DNA of 8,268 nucleotides, taken from Bacteroidota bacterium (GTDB lineage Bacteria > Bacteroidota > Bacteroidia > Cytophagales > Cyclobacteriaceae). Under the pieces are notes generated by a model. That model was not told the origin of the DNA. It saw only the letters and a list, made by a program, of their open reading frames with translations, and ran no database searches. Shown here piece after piece: positions 1 through 6,242 of this stretch (position 1 is its first letter; the number at the start of each line of letters is the position of its first letter). The DNA lies in NCBI GenBank assembly GCA_003242315.1, contig QGUY01000175.1, forward strand, positions 1 to 8,268, written 5' to 3'. Both the position numbers and the translations under genes were made by a program.

Positions 1-1485
1 TGAAAAATGCGACGCGAATTTTGCATCTGATGTGATGTTGTGATAGGTATAACCTTTGAAACCGAGAGAACTGATTTTGCCATTAAGAGAGAACGACGCC
101 GTTTCGAGCGTTAATCCCGAGCCGTCCAGGTTTCCGTCGAGGCTCACCTTCTGGAACAGTACGGTGTCGCCGAGGTAACGACCGAGGTCGAAGTTGTCCA
201 TCCTGAGTTTACCGATGTAGGTCGACTTATCGATATCTTCCTCGTTAATCTTGAAGTTGATGTCGGAACTGATCTGGCCGAGCGGCGTACTGAACGCACC
301 GTGCGCGACGAAGTCTGAAGGATACCCGAGAAACTGTCCGTTCATTGCAATGCGACCAAAAGGCTTAAGCCGCGCCATCGCTTCTTCACTGAAGAGCCAA
401 TGCAGGTCTTCGAAGTTGAGTTGGGAATTGTTCAGGTTCAGGATAATGAACGTTTCGCTGATTTCCGGAAGGCCGTCCAGGTCAAGGGTACCGACAAGCC
501 GGGTGGTGTTGATGCGAGCGTCCATGTCGCGTACCATAAACTTGCGTACCCTCCCGTCAACGATTCCGCTGAATCGAATGGGGCTTCTGATTTCTTCTGT
601 TCCCGGAGCGAACAGTGCGAGGTCACGTGGATGGATTACGGCGCTATCGAGTCGCGCATGGATCCGGACGCGGTTGATGAAGTCTTGCAAGTCGCGTTGA
701 CTGTCATACGTGAAAGCGACGGTGTCGGCGATGAAGCTGTTACCGGCTTTCAGATACAGGCCGTTAAATTCCATTGACGACTGCGAGATGCGGAATGACG
801 TGGAAAGCTGGTGAATAGGAAAGCCGGTCTTTTGATCCTGCAGCAAGAGTGTGCGGACGTCGAACTGTACGGTGTCGCCGGTTGCGAGGAAATTCTGAAT
901 TTCTCCTTCCTCTATGTTAAGCGTAAAGTGGTTGTAATCGAAACCGCGGGTAATGCTGTCGCGTCGCGGATCGGTGTACTTGAACACGCTGTTCGAGAGG
1001 ATCGCCTCACCGATGTTGACACGGGGGTTGCGGCCCTGGCCTTCGCCGCGTGAGAGTTTGTTCAGTTCCGAGACGAAGATGTTAATGTTGAGATCTGTCG
1101 TTGTGTCCGACAAGGCGATGCGGGCCAGGTGGACTTCAGCGCTGTCGAGCACGATGCCGTCGACGTTGATGTCGCGTTGGTTGAGCAGCTCTGCCAGGTT
1201 GAAGTTGATGAGCACGCTTTGCGCGCTGATCATCTCGTTGCCTTCAGGGTCGGTAACAGAAAGTCCGCCGAGTTCGAGCCGGTCGAACCACAACAGTCGG
1301 AAGTTGTCGATCTTCGAGGTGAAGCCGCTGACGTTTGAAAAGTTTCGGAGTATCCTCCCGACGATAGCGTTTTGCACGGGAGGCATTTGGAGGATCAGAA
1401 AGACGGCGATGAGCAAAAAGAGGAATCCGGCCAGAGAATAGGCCAATATTTTCTGAATCCTATTTTTGATAACTTGCAGGTTCAT
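1..1485 (-). CDS. tamB: TamB/AsmA-like translocation and assembly module protein, N-terminal part (runs off the window)
   Basis: The minus strand is open for 495 codons from an ATG at 1485 to the window edge with no stop, so only the N-terminal part is present. It begins with a basic stretch (NLQVIKNRIQK), then a hydrophobic segment at about residues 13-33 that looks like an uncleaved inner-membrane anchor, then LQMPPVQNAIVGRIL, a pattern typical of AsmA/TamB N-termini. The rest is a series of amphipathic beta-strand units rich in phrases such as 'DGIVLDSAEVHLARI' and 'GTLDLDGLP', as expected of the periplasm-spanning beta-groove of this superfamily. Family members bridge inner and outer membranes and are implicated in phospholipid transport or outer-membrane protein assembly. 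In Bacteroidota they usually exceed 1,400 residues, so most of the gene lies outside. It is transcribed away from tsaD. Class is fairly certain; the precise name tamB is by similarity of architecture only. Confidence 0.85.
   Translation of the reverse strand, partial: MNLQVIKNRIQKILAYSLAGFLFLLIAVFLILQMPPVQNAIVGRILRNFSNVSGFTSKIDNFRLLWFDRLELGGLSVTDPEGNEMISAQSVLINFNLAELLNQRDINVDGIVLDSAEVHLARIALSDTTTDLNINIFVSELNKLSRGEGQGRNPRVNIGEAILSNSVFKYTDPRRDSITRGFDYNHFTLNIEEGEIQNFLATGDTVQFDVRTLLLQDQKTGFPIHQLSTSFRISQSSMEFNGLYLKAGNSFIADTVAFTYDSQRDLQDFINRVRIHARLDSAVIHPRDLALFAPGTEEIRSPIRFSGIVDGRVRKFMVRDMDARINTTRLVGTLDLDGLPEISETFIILNLNNSQLNFEDLHWLFSEEAMARLKPFGRIAMNGQFLGYPSDFVAHGAFSTPLGQISSDINFKINEEDIDKSTYIGKLRMDNFDLGRYLGDTVLFQKVSLDGNLDGSGLTLETASFSLNGKISSLGFKGYTYHNITSDAKFASHFS
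1461..1468 (+). promoter_or_regulatory. Candidate Bacteroidota -7 element for tsaD
   Basis: TATTTTTG matches the Bacteroidota sigma-factor consensus TAnnTTTG exactly and ends 19 bases before the tsaD ATG at 1488. No TTTG is seen at the expected -33 position. The site lies inside the first codons of the divergent tamB gene, which is where a tsaD promoter must be, because the two start codons are 2 bases apart. Inferred from consensus only; AT-rich matches arise by chance. Confidence 0.4.
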
Positions 1486-1487
1486 TA

Positions 1488-2501
1488 ATGCTGCACATGG
1501 GTCCCGTCATCCTTGCGATTGAGTCTTCTTGTGATGAAACGTCAGCCTCCGTAATCCGTAACGGCAAGGTACTTAATAATATTATTGCCTCGCAAAATGT
1601 GCACCAAAAATATGGAGGCGTGGTACCCGAGTTGGCGTCCCGCGCGCATCAGCGAAACATCGTTCCCGTCGTAGACCAGGCGCTCTCGGAAGCGGGTGTC
1701 CACGCACGCAATTTACAAGCTATTGCCTTCACGCGCGGCCCCGGATTAATGGGTGCTCTTCTGGTGGGGGTTTCCTTCGCCAAAGGGATGGCGGCAGCGC
1801 TGAACATCCCGTTGATTGAGGTTAACCATATGCAGGCGCACGTGCTGGCGCACTTCATCAGCGAACCACATCCCAGGTTCCCATTCCTGTGCCTGACGGT
1901 GAGCGGAGGCCACACGCAGCTTGTCCGCGTAAACGCGCACCTCGACATGGAAGTCATCGGCGAGACTCAGGATGATGCTGCCGGTGAGGCGTTCGACAAG
2001 GCTGCGAAACTCATGGGGCTCCCTTATCCGGGAGGACCACTGATCGATCAATACGCTGCCCAGGGAAACCCTAACGCATTTACCTTTCCGGCGACGAGTA
2101 TGCCGGGACTCGACTTTTCATTCAGCGGGATCAAGACAGCTTTCCTTTACTTCCTGCGCGATAAGGTGAAGGATGACCCCGACTTTATCGCGAACAATCT
2201 TCCCGATTTGTGCGCAAGTCTTCAGGCACACCTCGTCGATATGCTGGTGTCGAGACTCAAACAGGCGAGCGATCTTACCGGTATACGGGAAATTGCAATC
2301 GCAGGGGGTGTCTCTGCAAACCGGGGTTTGAGAAAACGTCTGAGCGAAATGGCAGAAAAGGAAGGATGGAATCTGTTCATCCCGGAGTTTCAATACTGCA
2401 CGGATAATGCGGCGATGATCGCGATAGCAGCTCACTTTAAGTTTAAGGAAGGGATGTTTGCCGACCTCGGCGTCGTCCCACAGGCAAGGATGCCGTTTTG
2501 A
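1488..2501 (+). CDS. tsaD: tRNA N6-adenosine threonylcarbamoyltransferase TsaD
   Basis: This enzyme transfers the threonylcarbamoyl group from threonylcarbamoyl-AMP to A37 of ANN-decoding tRNAs (t6A), working in the cytoplasm with TsaB and TsaE. The 337-residue length is that of the family. Visible hallmarks of the ASKHA-fold Kae1/TsaD proteins are AIESSCDET (10-18), GGVVPELASRAH (43-54), the metal-binding HMQAH (His114, His118), SGGHTQ (139-144), DAAGEAFDK (163-171), FSFSGIKTA (210-218), AGGVSANRGLR (272-282) and CTDNAAM with metal ligand Asp306. The start at 1488 is favoured by GCAGG (1476-1480), 7 bases upstream; an in-frame ATG at 1497 (MGPVILAIESS) would fit the family N-terminus equally well. 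It is divergent from tamB with a 2-base gap, and smpB follows 47 bases after the stop. All key residues are intact. Confidence 0.97.
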   Translation: MLHMGPVILAIESSCDETSASVIRNGKVLNNIIASQNVHQKYGGVVPELASRAHQRNIVPVVDQALSEAGVHARNLQAIAFTRGPGLMGALLVGVSFAKGMAAALNIPLIEVNHMQAHVLAHFISEPHPRFPFLCLTVSGGHTQLVRVNAHLDMEVIGETQDDAAGEAFDKAAKLMGLPYPGGPLIDQYAAQGNPNAFTFPATSMPGLDFSFSGIKTAFLYFLRDKVKDDPDFIANNLPDLCASLQAHLVDMLVSRLKQASDLTGIREIAIAGGVSANRGLRKRLSEMAEKEGWNLFIPEFQYCTDNAAMIAIAAHFKFKEGMFADLGVVPQARMPF

Positions 2502-2548
2502 ATGATGGGCGCAATATTGTAAAATTGATTGAAAGAGTGCTGACAGGT

Positions 2549-3010
2549 ATGGCCGGGCAACGATTCTCCGATAACATCAATATAAAGAACCGACGGGCAA
2601 CGTACGAGTACGAATTGCTCGACAAGTACATAGCGGGTATGGTGCTGAAAGGTACCGAGATCAAATCGATAAAGGAGGGCAAGGTGAATCTGCAGGACGG
2701 CTATTGCTATGCGAACGACGGCGAACTTTTTGTGAAAGGAATTCACATCACACCGTATGCCCAGGGAACGCATTATAACCATGAGCCTACCCGGGAGCGA
2801 AAGCTGTTGCTGAAGAAATCGGAGATCAGGAAGCTTACATCGCGGATGGAGGAGAAGGGGTTAACGTTGATCCCTATCAGGCTATTTGTTAACGAACGAG
2901 GCATTGCGAAACTGGAAATAGCGCTTGCACGAGGGAAAAAGCTCCACGACAAGCGGCAGTCGCTGCGGGAAAAGGAAGCACAGCGGGAACTCAGCAGGAT
3001 AAAGACGTGA
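2549..3010 (+). CDS. smpB: SsrA-binding protein SmpB
   Basis: SmpB binds the tRNA-like end of tmRNA, delivers it to stalled ribosomes and mimics the anticodon stem during trans-translation. With the ATG at 2549 the protein has 153 residues, the usual size. Family motifs are in order: NINIKNRRATYEYELLDKY (9-27), GTEIKSIKEGKVNL (35-48), the NHEPTRERKLLL segment (78-88), and ARGKKLHDKR (127-136) leading into a basic C-terminal tail (to 153) that would enter the mRNA channel. An in-frame TTG at 2498, overlapping the tsaD stop, would add 17 residues that do not resemble the SmpB N-terminus, so the ATG is preferred; ACAGG just upstream is a weak ribosome site. Its stop TGA shares bases with a GTG that could start the next gene. 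Close spacing to tsaD suggests co-transcription. Confidence 0.96.
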   Translation: MAGQRFSDNINIKNRRATYEYELLDKYIAGMVLKGTEIKSIKEGKVNLQDGYCYANDGELFVKGIHITPYAQGTHYNHEPTRERKLLLKKSEIRKLTSRMEEKGLTLIPIRLFVNERGIAKLEIALARGKKLHDKRQSLREKEAQRELSRIKT

Positions 3011-3021
3011 TCAATAGTGCT

Positions 3022-3813
3022 ATGAACAACGCGATTGATTATGGTGTTGCCCGCCTGAGTCTGATACCCGTGCGCAGCGAACCTTCTGAGCGCTCGGAGC
3101 AGGTCACCCAGTTGTTGTTCGGCGAACATTATGAAGTGCTGGAGACAGACGCCGATGGCAACTGGCTCAGAATCCGCATTAGTATCGATCAGTATGAAGG
3201 ATGGATTAGCGCGATACAACATCACGCCGTCTCCAGGGAGTACTTCGACTACAGCAACCACGCCGAATTCAAGATTACAACAGAGCTAACCACGAGCATT
3301 CTCTACAACAAGCGCACGCAGTTCATCCTGATGGGAAGCATCATCCCGATTTCAAGCTCGGAACTTTTCCGTATGGAGGAGCAGTTTGCATTCAACGGTG
3401 AGGCAAAGAATCTTGGCCAGAAGCGGGATTACGAATTCCTGCGATCGACAGCACTGCAGTACCTCAACGCACCGTACCACTGGGGAGGAAAGAGTCCGTT
3501 CGGGATCGACTGCTCAGGATTCGTTCAGATGGTCTTCCGCATCTGCGGTTACCGTCTCGATCGCGATTCTACTCAGCAGGTCAGGCAGGGGAGACCAGTG
3601 AATGGAATAAAAGACTGCCAACCTGGCGACCTGGCGTTCTTCAGTCGCGGGTCAAAGCAGGTTAACCACGTAGGCATCGTGTTGGGCTCGGATAAAATCA
3701 TCCATGCGTCGGGCAAGGTACGGGTGGATGATCTGACGCCTGACGGGATACGAAACGTCGATACCGGGCGTATAACGCACGAGTTCGTACAGGCACGGCG
3801 GGTGTTGCTGTAA
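3022..3813 (+). CDS. C40 (NlpC/P60) family peptidase with N-terminal SH3-like domains, YkfC-like
   Basis: From the ATG at 3022 the protein has 263 residues. Residues about 6-70 look like the bacterial SH3 domain of dipeptidyl-peptidase VI-type enzymes (YGVARLSLIPVRSEPSERSE, QLLFGEHYEVLE, GWISAIQHH); a second SH3-like stretch probably follows at about 85-125. The C-terminal NlpC/P60 domain carries YHWGGKSPFGIDCSGFVQ with nucleophile Cys164, NHVGIV with His216 and IIHASGKVRV with His228, a complete Cys-His-His triad. Related YkfC enzymes cut the gamma-D-Glu to diamino-acid bond of murein peptides. No signal peptide or lipobox is visible, so a cytoplasmic murein-recycling role is inferred rather than wall remodelling. 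A GTG at 3007 overlapping the smpB stop by 4 bases (GTGA) would add 5 residues (MINSA). That start is possible, but the ATG fits family N-termini better. Either way the gene is probably coupled to smpB. Confidence 0.9.
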   Translation: MNNAIDYGVARLSLIPVRSEPSERSEQVTQLLFGEHYEVLETDADGNWLRIRISIDQYEGWISAIQHHAVSREYFDYSNHAEFKITTELTTSILYNKRTQFILMGSIIPISSSELFRMEEQFAFNGEAKNLGQKRDYEFLRSTALQYLNAPYHWGGKSPFGIDCSGFVQMVFRICGYRLDRDSTQQVRQGRPVNGIKDCQPGDLAFFSRGSKQVNHVGIVLGSDKIIHASGKVRVDDLTPDGIRNVDTGRITHEFVQARRVLL

Positions 3814-3854
3814 CCGTTCGGCGAGACGGGACGGCAAAATCGGCGACAGCCTGT

Positions 3855-3885
3855 TTTGTAACTTGAAAGTTTGATTCTATATTAC
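3855..3885 (+). promoter_or_regulatory. Candidate Bacteroidota-type promoter for the HNH-SDR unit
   Basis: TTTG at 3855-3858 is followed after exactly 19 bases by TATATTAC at 3878-3885, which matches the -33 TTTG and four of the six fixed bases of -7 TAnnTTTG. It lies in the 76-base gap after the C40 peptidase. Transcription from it would begin at or within a few bases of the ATG at 3890. The gap also holds a short CCGT/ACGG inverted repeat (3814-3829) without a good T-tract, too weak to call a terminator. Confidence 0.35.
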
Positions 3886-3889
3886 CAGC

Positions 3890-4396
3890 ATGATCAGCAG
3901 AGTGTTGGTACTCAATCAGGATTACAGTCCGCTCATGGTATGTTCCGTTGAGCGTGCATTCGTGCTGGTTTATTTGAAAAAAAGTGAACTGGTAAAGTCG
4001 GCGAACGGGCATCGGTTGCGCTCCGTCTCACAGAGTTTCCCGATGCCTTCAGTGATACGACTCAACCGATACGTTAACGCCCCTTACAAGGGCGTTACGC
4101 TTACCCGGCAAAACATATTCAAACGCGATAACTTCGAATGCCAGTACTGCGGCACGCGACGCGACCTCACCATCGATCACGTGTTCCCCAAGGGACGCGG
4201 CGGACTCGATACGTGGACGAACCTCGTCACTGCTTGCAAGAAGTGCAATGCAAAGAAGGGAGACTACACGCCCGAGGAAGCCAAGATGCCGCTGCGAAGA
4301 AAGCCTTACAAACCCTCTTACGCAATCTTTCTAAAAGATCAGTTGAATGGTCAGGCTGATGAGTGGGATGCTTTCCTGAATGGCCACCAGCATTGA
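3890..4396 (+). CDS. HNH endonuclease domain protein of unknown role
   Basis: The 168-residue protein has an N-terminal segment (1-70: VLVLNQDYSPLMVCSVERAF, then VIRLNRYVNAPYKGV) characteristic of a widespread chromosomal HNH family, then a zinc-stabilised HNH domain. Two CxxC pairs are present (Cys84/Cys87 and Cys116/Cys119). The catalytic IDHVFPKGRGG has Asp96-His97, TWTNLVTACKKCN has Asn111, and Asn120 is at the third position, making it an H-N-N variant common in this class. Catalytic residues look intact, so nuclease activity is likely. The C-terminal tail (133-168) is basic, then acidic. No methylase, phage or intron sequence is nearby, and the neighbours are housekeeping genes, so a defence or homing role is not supported. 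The SDR gene follows 16 bases after the stop. No Shine-Dalgarno sequence precedes the ATG. Confidence 0.88.
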   Translation: MISRVLVLNQDYSPLMVCSVERAFVLVYLKKSELVKSANGHRLRSVSQSFPMPSVIRLNRYVNAPYKGVTLTRQNIFKRDNFECQYCGTRRDLTIDHVFPKGRGGLDTWTNLVTACKKCNAKKGDYTPEEAKMPLRRKPYKPSYAIFLKDQLNGQADEWDAFLNGHQH

Positions 4397-4412
4397 GGGC
4401 TCCGTGTAGATC

Positions 4413-5198
4413 ATGGCGCAACTTTTCGATTATACACACAAGAATATTGTAATCACCGGCGGCGGCAGCGGCATCGGTCAGGCGATGGCAATACGCTTTG
4501 CCCGCCATGGTGGTCACGTGTTCATCGTTGAACTCAACGAAGCTGGCGGCCGGGAGACTGCGGAACGTATTTGTGCAGAAGGAGGGAAGGCTACGGTGAT
4601 TCCATGCAACGTTGCGAGTCACTCCGAAACGCGCGACGCTGTTCAGTCTATCCTTTCACAAGCCAGCCGCATCCACGTACTTATCAACAACGCAGGTATC
4701 GCGCATATCGGCACACTGGAGACGACTTCGGAGGCCGACTTTGACCGGCTTTTCCAGGTCAACGTGAAGGGTGCTTACAACATGATGAAGCACGTCATCA
4801 CCTCTATGAAACAACAGGGCGGTGGTGTTATCCTTAACATGACATCGATAGCGGCCACTCTGGGCATCCCGGAACGGTTTGCCTACTCCATGACCAAAGG
4901 TGCCTTGCTTACGATGACCTATTCGGTTGCGCGGGATTATATCCACGATAACATTCGGTGTAATTGCATCTCGCCGGCACGTGTGCATACACCCTTCGTC
5001 GACGGCTTCATCAAGGCAAACTATCCCGGTCGCGAGCAGGAGGTTTTTGAGAAACTTTCAAAAACCCAACCCATCGGAAGAATGGCCAAGCCTGACGAGA
5101 TCGCCACACTCGCCCTTTACCTATGCTCCGACGAAGCCTCCTTCATCACTGGCACCGACTACTTCATCGACGGCGGCTTTGAAAAATTAAACACCTAG
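4413..5198 (+). CDS. SDR family NAD(P)-dependent oxidoreductase, possibly 2-keto-3-deoxy-sugar-acid dehydrogenase
   Basis: This is a classical short-chain dehydrogenase of 261 residues. The Rossmann motif TGGGSGIG lies at 15-22; Glu40 at the end of the second strand (FIVELN) favours NAD over NADP. NNAG is at 92-95. The catalytic set is Asn117, Ser145, Tyr158 and Lys162 (YSMTK), followed by SPARVHTPF (188-196), PIGRMAKPDEIA (220-231) and the C-terminal IDGG (252-255). All catalytic residues are present. Substrate cannot be read directly. The FAH-family hydrolase 92 bases downstream suggests the pair oxidises a 2-keto-3-deoxy-sugar acid (fuconate or rhamnonate type) and then cleaves the 2,4-diketo product, as in non-phosphorylative L-fucose/L-rhamnose breakdown; this is inference. 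It lies 16 bases after the HNH gene and is probably co-transcribed with it. Confidence 0.9.
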   Translation: MAQLFDYTHKNIVITGGGSGIGQAMAIRFARHGGHVFIVELNEAGGRETAERICAEGGKATVIPCNVASHSETRDAVQSILSQASRIHVLINNAGIAHIGTLETTSEADFDRLFQVNVKGAYNMMKHVITSMKQQGGGVILNMTSIAATLGIPERFAYSMTKGALLTMTYSVARDYIHDNIRCNCISPARVHTPFVDGFIKANYPGREQEVFEKLSKTQPIGRMAKPDEIATLALYLCSDEASFITGTDYFIDGGFEKLNT

Positions 5199-5250
5199 TA
5201 ATCAGGAATACGCGCAAACGGTAACGATTGGCAGATGACTCGGCGATACG

Positions 5251-5290
5251 CACCAACATCAACACACCAACACATCAACACATCAACACA
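5251..5290 (+). repeat. Low-complexity CAACACAT-type direct repeat upstream of the FAH gene
   Basis: The 40 bases immediately before the FAH ATG consist of imperfect CAACACAT/CACCAACA units. The last stretch, CAACACATCAACACATCAAC from 5269, is nearly perfect with an 8-base period. It contains no G on the plus strand, so the transcribed leader would be unstructured, and it contains no Shine-Dalgarno sequence. It may be simple-sequence slippage or an unstructured ribosome-entry leader; no function can be assigned. Confidence 0.75.
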
Positions 5291-6139
5291 ATGAAACTCA
5301 TCCGTTTTGGTTCACCCGGGATGGAAAAACCCGGCATCATACACGAGGAAGAACGCTTTGATGTCTCCGCGTTTGGCGAAGACTTTGGCGAAAGGTTTTT
5401 TGAAACTGACGGACTAACCCGGCTGGAGTCGTGGGTACGCGATAACCTGGACACTCTTCCAAAAGTCGACCCAAAAGTGCGATTGGGTCCTCCCATCACG
5501 CGGCCATCGAAGATCATATGCATCGGACTCAACTACTCCGACCACGCACGTGAAACCGGAGCCAGCGTCCCGCCGGAGCCTGTAATCTTTTTTAAGGCTA
5601 CATCTGCCATTGTAGGACCTGACGACGATCTTGTCATTCCCCGTAACAGCAAAAAGACCGACTGGGAAGTTGAACTTGCTGTGGTAATCGGCAAGCGGGC
5701 AAGCTACGTAGAAGAAACCGACGCGATGAACTACATCGCGGGATACGTTCTGCACAACGACTATAGCGAACGGGAATTTCAACTCGAACACAGCGGTCAA
5801 TGGGTGAAGGGAAAAAGCTGTGATACGTTTGCGCCGCTGGGCCCCTTCCTTGCCACCAAAGATGAAATCAAGGATGTCGATAACCTGCGGCTGTGGCTGA
5901 AACTCAACGGCGAGATCAAGCAGGACGGAACAACCGCGAATCTGATATACAAGGTTCCGTTTATTGTGAGCTACGTAAGCCGCTTCATGTCGCTGCTCCC
6001 CGGTGATATCATTTCCACAGGTACACCAGCAGGTGTTGGCATGGGTATGAATCCGCAGCGTTTTATAAAAGCTGGCGATGTGATCGAGCTTGGTATCGAC
6101 GGCCTCGGAGAACAGCGCCAGGTTGCCCGCCAGGGCTGA
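5291..6139 (+). CDS. Fumarylacetoacetate hydrolase (FAH) family protein, 2,4-diketo-3-deoxy-fuconate hydrolase-like
   Basis: The 282-residue protein has the two-part layout of bacterial FAH enzymes: a small N-terminal domain (1-65, MKLIRFGSPGMEKPG) and the catalytic mixed-beta domain. Visible signatures are IICIGLNYSDHARETG (75-90) with His85, PVIFFKATSAIVGP (97-110), the metal ligands Glu126 and Glu128 in DWEVELAVVIGKR with Asp157 in HNDYSERE, the KGKSCDTFAPLGP loop (173-185) and STGTPAGVGMG (242-252). Members with this pattern act on 2-keto acids; close types include 2,4-diketo-3-deoxy-L-fuconate hydrolase and proteins often labelled ureidoglycolate lyase. The SDR upstream favours the diketo-sugar-acid role (products pyruvate and lactate), by inference. 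The ATG at 5291 gives the normal family length; an in-frame TTG at 5228 would only translate the repeat. A terminator-like hairpin overlaps the stop codon. Confidence 0.88.
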   Translation: MKLIRFGSPGMEKPGIIHEEERFDVSAFGEDFGERFFETDGLTRLESWVRDNLDTLPKVDPKVRLGPPITRPSKIICIGLNYSDHARETGASVPPEPVIFFKATSAIVGPDDDLVIPRNSKKTDWEVELAVVIGKRASYVEETDAMNYIAGYVLHNDYSEREFQLEHSGQWVKGKSCDTFAPLGPFLATKDEIKDVDNLRLWLKLNGEIKQDGTTANLIYKVPFIVSYVSRFMSLLPGDIISTGTPAGVGMGMNPQRFIKAGDVIELGIDGLGEQRQVARQG

Positions 6140-6146
6140 TTTTTTT
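6125..6146 (+). terminator. Compact rho-independent terminator-like hairpin after the FAH gene
   Basis: GCCC (6125-6128) and GGGC (6133-6136) form an all-GC four-pair stem with a GCCA loop. It is followed by TGA and seven T residues (6140-6146). The stem lies in the last codons of the gene and the stop codon sits between stem and T-tract. The short stem makes it a modest candidate, but its position between the FAH gene and the separately controlled tetR unit fits. Confidence 0.45.
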
Positions 6147-6196
6147 AACGCTTTCGCTCATTATTCGGCAAACGGTTGATATTGCAGTTCGATGAA

Positions 6197-6218
6197 AAAT
6201 ATACCGATCGGTATATTT
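6197..6218. promoter_or_regulatory. Perfect 22-base palindrome, probable TetR operator
   Basis: AAATATACCGA followed directly by its exact reverse complement gives a 22-base perfect palindrome centred between 6207 and 6208, with core ACCGATCGGT. It ends 24 bases before the tetR ATG. Size, symmetry and ACCG/CGGT half-sites are typical of TetR-family operators. It covers the place where a -33 element would lie for the -7 sequence at 6231-6238, so the encoded regulator is expected to repress its own transcript and the overlapping fabF-type gene. Confidence 0.75.
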
Positions 6219-6230
6219 CTAAATTTTCCT

Positions 6231-6238
6231 TACTTTTG
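6231..6238 (+). promoter_or_regulatory. Candidate -7 element for the tetR-fabF unit
   Basis: TACTTTTG matches TAnnTTTG exactly and ends only 4 bases before the tetR ATG at 6243. The -33 position, 19 bases upstream, falls inside the palindrome and is not a TTTG. Transcription would start at about the ATG, so the message may be leaderless or nearly so; no Shine-Dalgarno sequence is present to argue otherwise. Confidence 0.45.
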
Positions 6239-6242
6239 ACCC

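Noticed and set aside
251..1441. Several plus-strand open frames (up to 162 codons) across the left part of the window
   Set aside because: They are antisense to a continuous 495-codon minus-strand frame with a clear TamB-like N-terminus and membrane anchor; their translations are serine/arginine-rich and match no family.
1605..1612. Minus-strand -7 match (TATTTTTG) as the tamB promoter
   Set aside because: No -33 partner is seen and it lies about 120 bases from the tamB start; a single AT-rich match in coding sequence is too weak to annotate.
2502..2522. Six-codon open frame (ATGATG to TAA) between tsaD and smpB
   Set aside because: Too short to support as a leader peptide; no regulatory codons, pause site or alternative hairpins are visible.
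2498..2548. TTG start at 2498 extending smpB by 17 residues and overlapping the tsaD stop
   Set aside because: The added residues do not resemble the SmpB N-terminus, whereas the ATG at 2549 gives the usual length and start.
3698..4012. 104-codon minus-strand frame spanning the gap before the HNH gene
   Set aside because: It lies mostly antisense to the C40 peptidase and HNH genes and has no recognisable domain.
3890..4396. HNH gene as part of a defence island, homing element or phage
   Set aside because: No partner gene, repeat, integrase or composition shift is present; neighbours are core genes.
5228..5290. TTG start at 5228 extending the FAH protein by 21 residues
   Set aside because: The extension only translates the CAACACAT repeat (TPTHQHINT), and the ATG at 5291 gives the normal FAH N-terminus.
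5251..5290. CAACACAT repeat as a CRISPR remnant or replication iteron
   Set aside because: Units are short and contiguous with no spacers, and no cas, rep or dnaA-box context is present.
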